Of a DNA stretch of 64,000 nt, positions 59,496 to 64,000 are shown piece after piece. The notes beneath the pieces were generated by a model that saw only the letters and a program-made list of their open reading frames with translations, was not told where the DNA came from and made no database searches. Numbering within the stretch: position 1 is the stretch's first letter; every line of letters starts with the position of its first letter. Made by a program: the position numbers and the translations under genes. The DNA lies in the NCBI GenBank assembly GCA_035545855.1, contig DASZXK010000058.1:69673-133672 (forward strand), given 5' to 3'. The stretch is from DASZVB01 sp035545855. Its GTDB lineage: Bacteria > Myxococcota_A > Polyangia > Polyangiales > Polyangiaceae.

Positions 59496-61376
59496 ATGAT
59501 TGCCGACGAAACGATCGACCGAGTCAAGCGCGAGGCGAGGATCGTCGCGATCGTCGGCGAGCGGGTGAAGCTCACGCAACGCGGTCGCGCGCACATCGGC
59601 CTCTGCCCGTTCCACAAGGAGAAGACGCCGAGCTTCAACGTGAACGAGGAGCGTGGCTTCTATCACTGCTTCGGCTGCAACGCGTCCGGTGACGCCATCA
59701 AGTTCCTCCGCGAGCTCGACGGCCTCTCCTTCGTGGACGCCGTCCGCTACATCGCCGAGCGACAGGGCATCGAGGTCGTGGAGACGGGATCGGATCGGGA
59801 GATCCGGGAGCAGGCCGAAGCGAGGAAGCGTCGCGAAGAGCTCTACGTCGCCGGGGAGGCCGCGGCGGCGTTCTTCGAGCGGGAGCTCCGGCACAACCCG
59901 CTCGCCGGATACGCCGTGAAGGAGCTCGAACGCCGAGGGATGGATCTCTCCGCGAAGGACGGCCCGATGGCGGACGCGATCCGGGGCTTCCGCCTCGGAT
60001 ACGCGCCGTACGGCTGGGACCGGTTCGCGACCTACGTTCGCGAGGGCGGCGCGACGAGCGTGCGCGCCGCCGAAGCCGTGGGCCTCCTCGTTCCGCGGAA
60101 GTCGGGCCCCGGGCACTACGACCGCTTCCGTCATCGTCTGATGTTCGCCATCGTGGATCTGGACGGAAAGATCGTCGGATTCAGCGGGCGAACGCTCGAC
60201 GAGCCCACGGAAGAGGAACTCCGCCGCGCGGGCGTCGCGTCCATGGGCGGATCCGGAGACCCTCCCGCGAAGTACCTGAACTCCCCGGAGTCCCCCGTCT
60301 ACAAGAAGCGCGAGGCCGTCTTCGGGCTCTACCAGGCGCGGAGCGCCGTTCGCCGCGAGGACCGCACGATCGTCGTGGAAGGAAACTTCGACGTCGTGAG
60401 CCTGCACGCGCGGGGAATCGCGAACGTCGTCGCGCCGCTCGGAACGGCGTTCACGGAGGAGCAGGCGCGGCAGCTCCGCCGCTACTCCCAGAACGTGACG
60501 CTCTTCTTCGACGCGGACTCGGCCGGCAAGCGCGCCGTCGTCTCGGCGCAGGAGCCGTGCAAGGCCGCCGGTCTCGTCGCGAGCGTCGCGACCGCGCCGG
60601 CGGGGAAGGATCCGGACGAGCTCGTCCGGGCCGGCGGTCCCGAGGCGATCGCGAACGCCGTCCGCGCGGGGCGCGCGCTCGAGACCTACCTCCTCGACGC
60701 CGTCTTCGACCGCTGCACGGACAGCAATTCCCCCCAGCATCTCGCCTCCCTCGTGAACTCGGCGGCGAAGCTCATCGAGGGAATCGAGGATCCCGCGGCT
60801 CGTGCCGTCGCCGAGCGACACGCCAATCAGCGAGCCGCGAGCCTGACTCACGGAGACGCCGTCACCCTGCGCGCGTGGAGCGCCGTGCTCCTCCGCGCGG
60901 AGCAGGGGCGTGCCGAGCCCCAGCCGCTCGCCGCGCCCCCGGAACGCGCCCGATCCCGGGCCAGGCGCCGGGACATCGCCCTCGAGATCCTGGGGGCTCT
61001 GCTCGATTTCCCTAGCCTCCTCGACGACCCGGACGTGTTCGATTCGGCCACGATCCTGGACGGCGAGGCCGCCATCGCCATTGCTGCGCTGCGTCAAAAC
61101 CCGGCCCTGGCTGCATCCCCAGAACATCTGCTTGCTAAGCTGCCAGGCTCGATCCATCCATTCGCGGCTGCGCGTCTGGCCGCCCCCCGGCACCAGACCG
61201 TCACGGATGCGAAAGCGGAGCTCTTGGGAAACGTCGAGAAGTTGAAGCGACTGGAGCTTTCGCGACACAAGTCCGAGGTGATCGAGGAACTCTCGAGATC
61301 GTCGGGGGACTTCGACCGCGAGATGGCACTGCTCGGCGAGCAAGCACGCCGCGTCCGTGAGCGACACGGGCTCTGA
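59496..61376 (+). CDS. dnaG: DNA primase DnaG
   Basis: A 626-residue primase. The CHC2 zinc-binding domain is in residues about 25-70 (CPFHKEKTPSF, HCFGC); the TOPRIM core has VVEGNFDVV and FFDADSAGKRA (acidic DxD); a helicase-binding C-terminal region follows, less conserved. Makes RNA primers for Okazaki fragments. The ATG giving MIADETIDRVK was chosen since it aligns with the usual primase N-terminus; a longer frame (39 codons) is not supported. It is followed by rpoD after 29 bases, as in the macromolecular synthesis operon, but rpsU is missing upstream. Confidence 0.95.
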   Translation: MIADETIDRVKREARIVAIVGERVKLTQRGRAHIGLCPFHKEKTPSFNVNEERGFYHCFGCNASGDAIKFLRELDGLSFVDAVRYIAERQGIEVVETGSDREIREQAEARKRREELYVAGEAAAAFFERELRHNPLAGYAVKELERRGMDLSAKDGPMADAIRGFRLGYAPYGWDRFATYVREGGATSVRAAEAVGLLVPRKSGPGHYDRFRHRLMFAIVDLDGKIVGFSGRTLDEPTEEELRRAGVASMGGSGDPPAKYLNSPESPVYKKREAVFGLYQARSAVRREDRTIVVEGNFDVVSLHARGIANVVAPLGTAFTEEQARQLRRYSQNVTLFFDADSAGKRAVVSAQEPCKAAGLVASVATAPAGKDPDELVRAGGPEAIANAVRAGRALETYLLDAVFDRCTDSNSPQHLASLVNSAAKLIEGIEDPAARAVAERHANQRAASLTHGDAVTLRAWSAVLLRAEQGRAEPQPLAAPPERARSRARRRDIALEILGALLDFPSLLDDPDVFDSATILDGEAAIAIAALRQNPALAASPEHLLAKLPGSIHPFAAARLAAPRHQTVTDAKAELLGNVEKLKRLELSRHKSEVIEELSRSSGDFDREMALLGEQARRVRERHGL

Positions 61377-61405
61377 GCCCGAAACAGATAGAGAGAGGTA
61401 ATCCG

Positions 61406-63562
<2,157 letters not shown>

Positions 63563-63609
63563 CCGGCGCGAACGGCTTCACCAACGGCTCAGGACACGTG
63601 GGGTTTGGT

Positions 63610-63640
63610 TTCGGGGGGCCTTGGCCCCCCGAAGCTTTTT
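63610..63640 (+). terminator. Rho-independent-type terminator after rpoD
   Basis: A perfect 11-bp stem (TTCGGGGGGCC / GGCCCCCCGAA) with a TT loop, followed by GCTTTTT. It lies 48 bases after the rpoD stop and is part of the left end of the structured element. Confidence 0.65.
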
Positions 63641-63697
63641 GCTTCGCAAAACTTCTCCCCCCGCCCGCCTACCGGCGGAGCGCGCGTCGCGCGCGAA

Positions 63698-63741
63698 CCG
63701 TGAATCGGCTGGATGAATCGATTGGTCCAGCCGTTTCACGG
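63698..63741. other. 44-base hairpin inside the structured element
   Basis: CCGTGAA pairs with TTCACGG and GGCTGGA with TCCAGCC, with a 2x2 internal loop and a 12-base apical loop. It is not a tRNA and does not match an RNA family I recognise. Confidence 0.5.
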
Positions 63742-64000
63742 CCCCGCGAGCACGGCGAGCGCGCGCCGCCAGGCGCGGCAGGGGGAGAGGTTCCCGAGGA
63801 CCGCAGGGCGAAGCCCGAGGACCGCAAGGGAAGCCTCGGGGGACCGTCCCCCACAAACAAAACCCCACGATGCTCCCCGTCGTCGCGTCGAGCCCGCCCG
63901 AAGGGCGGCGAGTCGCCGCTGCCACAAAAGACCGACACCCGGGGCCGCGAGGCCTTCCGGGTGTACGCCCTGTCAGCGAGTGACGAATCAGGCCTTCTTA

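Larger units (their letters stand above)
63597..63869. repeat. 273-bp structured intergenic element bounded by imperfect inverted repeats
   Basis: The ends are inverted copies of about 33 bases: CGTGGGGTTTGGTTT at the left (63597) and, inverted, CGTGGGGTTTTGTTT at the right (ending 63869), each continuing into its own G/C hairpin (GGGGGGCC-TT-GGCCCCCC left; GGGGGA-CCG-TCCCCC right). Between them lie a hairpin at 63698-63741, two ~20-bp direct repeats at 63793-63833, and several short GC palindromes. No convincing protein is encoded. A non-autonomous mobile element (MITE) or a family of intergenic repeats is the likely class. The rest of the window (63870-64000) shows no gene. Confidence 0.5.

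Noticed and set aside
63698..63741. tRNA-like folding in the rpoD downstream region
   Set aside because: A single two-part hairpin, no acceptor stem or anticodon/T-loop features.
63578..63925. Small frames on the minus strand after rpoD
   Set aside because: They lie in a region dominated by hairpins and direct repeats; composition is Arg/Pro/Gly-rich with internal duplications caused by the DNA repeats.

Overview
The window is GC-rich chromosomal DNA from a Gram-negative bacterium, most likely a myxobacterium of the Polyangia/Sorangiineae type. The reasons are: many large secreted lipoproteins with Gly/Ser/Asn-rich spacers and Cys-rich modules, a PilS/PilC type IV pilus pair, a two-FHA membrane protein, PHM-like copper proteins, and an RpoD with a long basic N-terminal extension after dnaG. 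Nearly all sequence is coding. I see no rRNA, tRNA, CRISPR array, transposase, integrase or phage gene.

Layout. 1-5.8 kb (minus): iron-sulfur protein and rubrerythrin, DUF72, phosphotransferase, two lipoproteins, an unknown protein, DUF4911. 5.8-7.3 kb (plus): acidic putative beta-propeller protein. 7.3-12.6 kb (minus): pilC-pilS, MlaC-like protein, TPR protein. 12.7-16.9 kb (plus): beta-lactamase-fold hydrolase, FHA protein, SGNH hydrolase. 16.9-25.7 kb (minus): second SGNH hydrolase, reductase, repeat lipoprotein, unknown lipoprotein, ssb, merR-ihfA, processive glycosyltransferase. 25.9-29.5 kb (plus): polA and a glycosyltransferase. Then a HAD phosphatase (minus), hrpB and rlmM (plus), and mutS behind two large beta-propeller-like lipoproteins and a small conserved-looking protein (minus, 34.1-41.8 kb). 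41.9-48.6 kb (plus): DUF4350-MoxR-amino acid dehydrogenase-DUF58-rsmA-lipoprotein operon. 48.7-54.0 kb (minus): two PHM-like copper lipoproteins around a Cys-rich lipoprotein, atpD-atpC, DUF3175. 54.1-58.2 kb (plus): M50 protease, DUF2231, GH1 and SDR. Radical SAM (minus), then dnaG-rpoD (plus). The window ends in a highly structured non-coding element.

Themes. Genome maintenance is well represented (ssb, ihfA, polA, mutS, dnaG, rpoD, hrpB, rlmM, rsmA, and perhaps the radical SAM protein). Envelope and secreted functions fill most of the rest. Several monocistronic genes have a promoter-like -10 hexamer only 6-9 bases before the start codon and no Shine-Dalgarno, which suggests leaderless transcripts. 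The least explained items are the double PHM-like locus, the dehydrogenase inside the MoxR/DUF58 operon, the mutS/lipoprotein operon and the 273-bp inverted-repeat element after rpoD.
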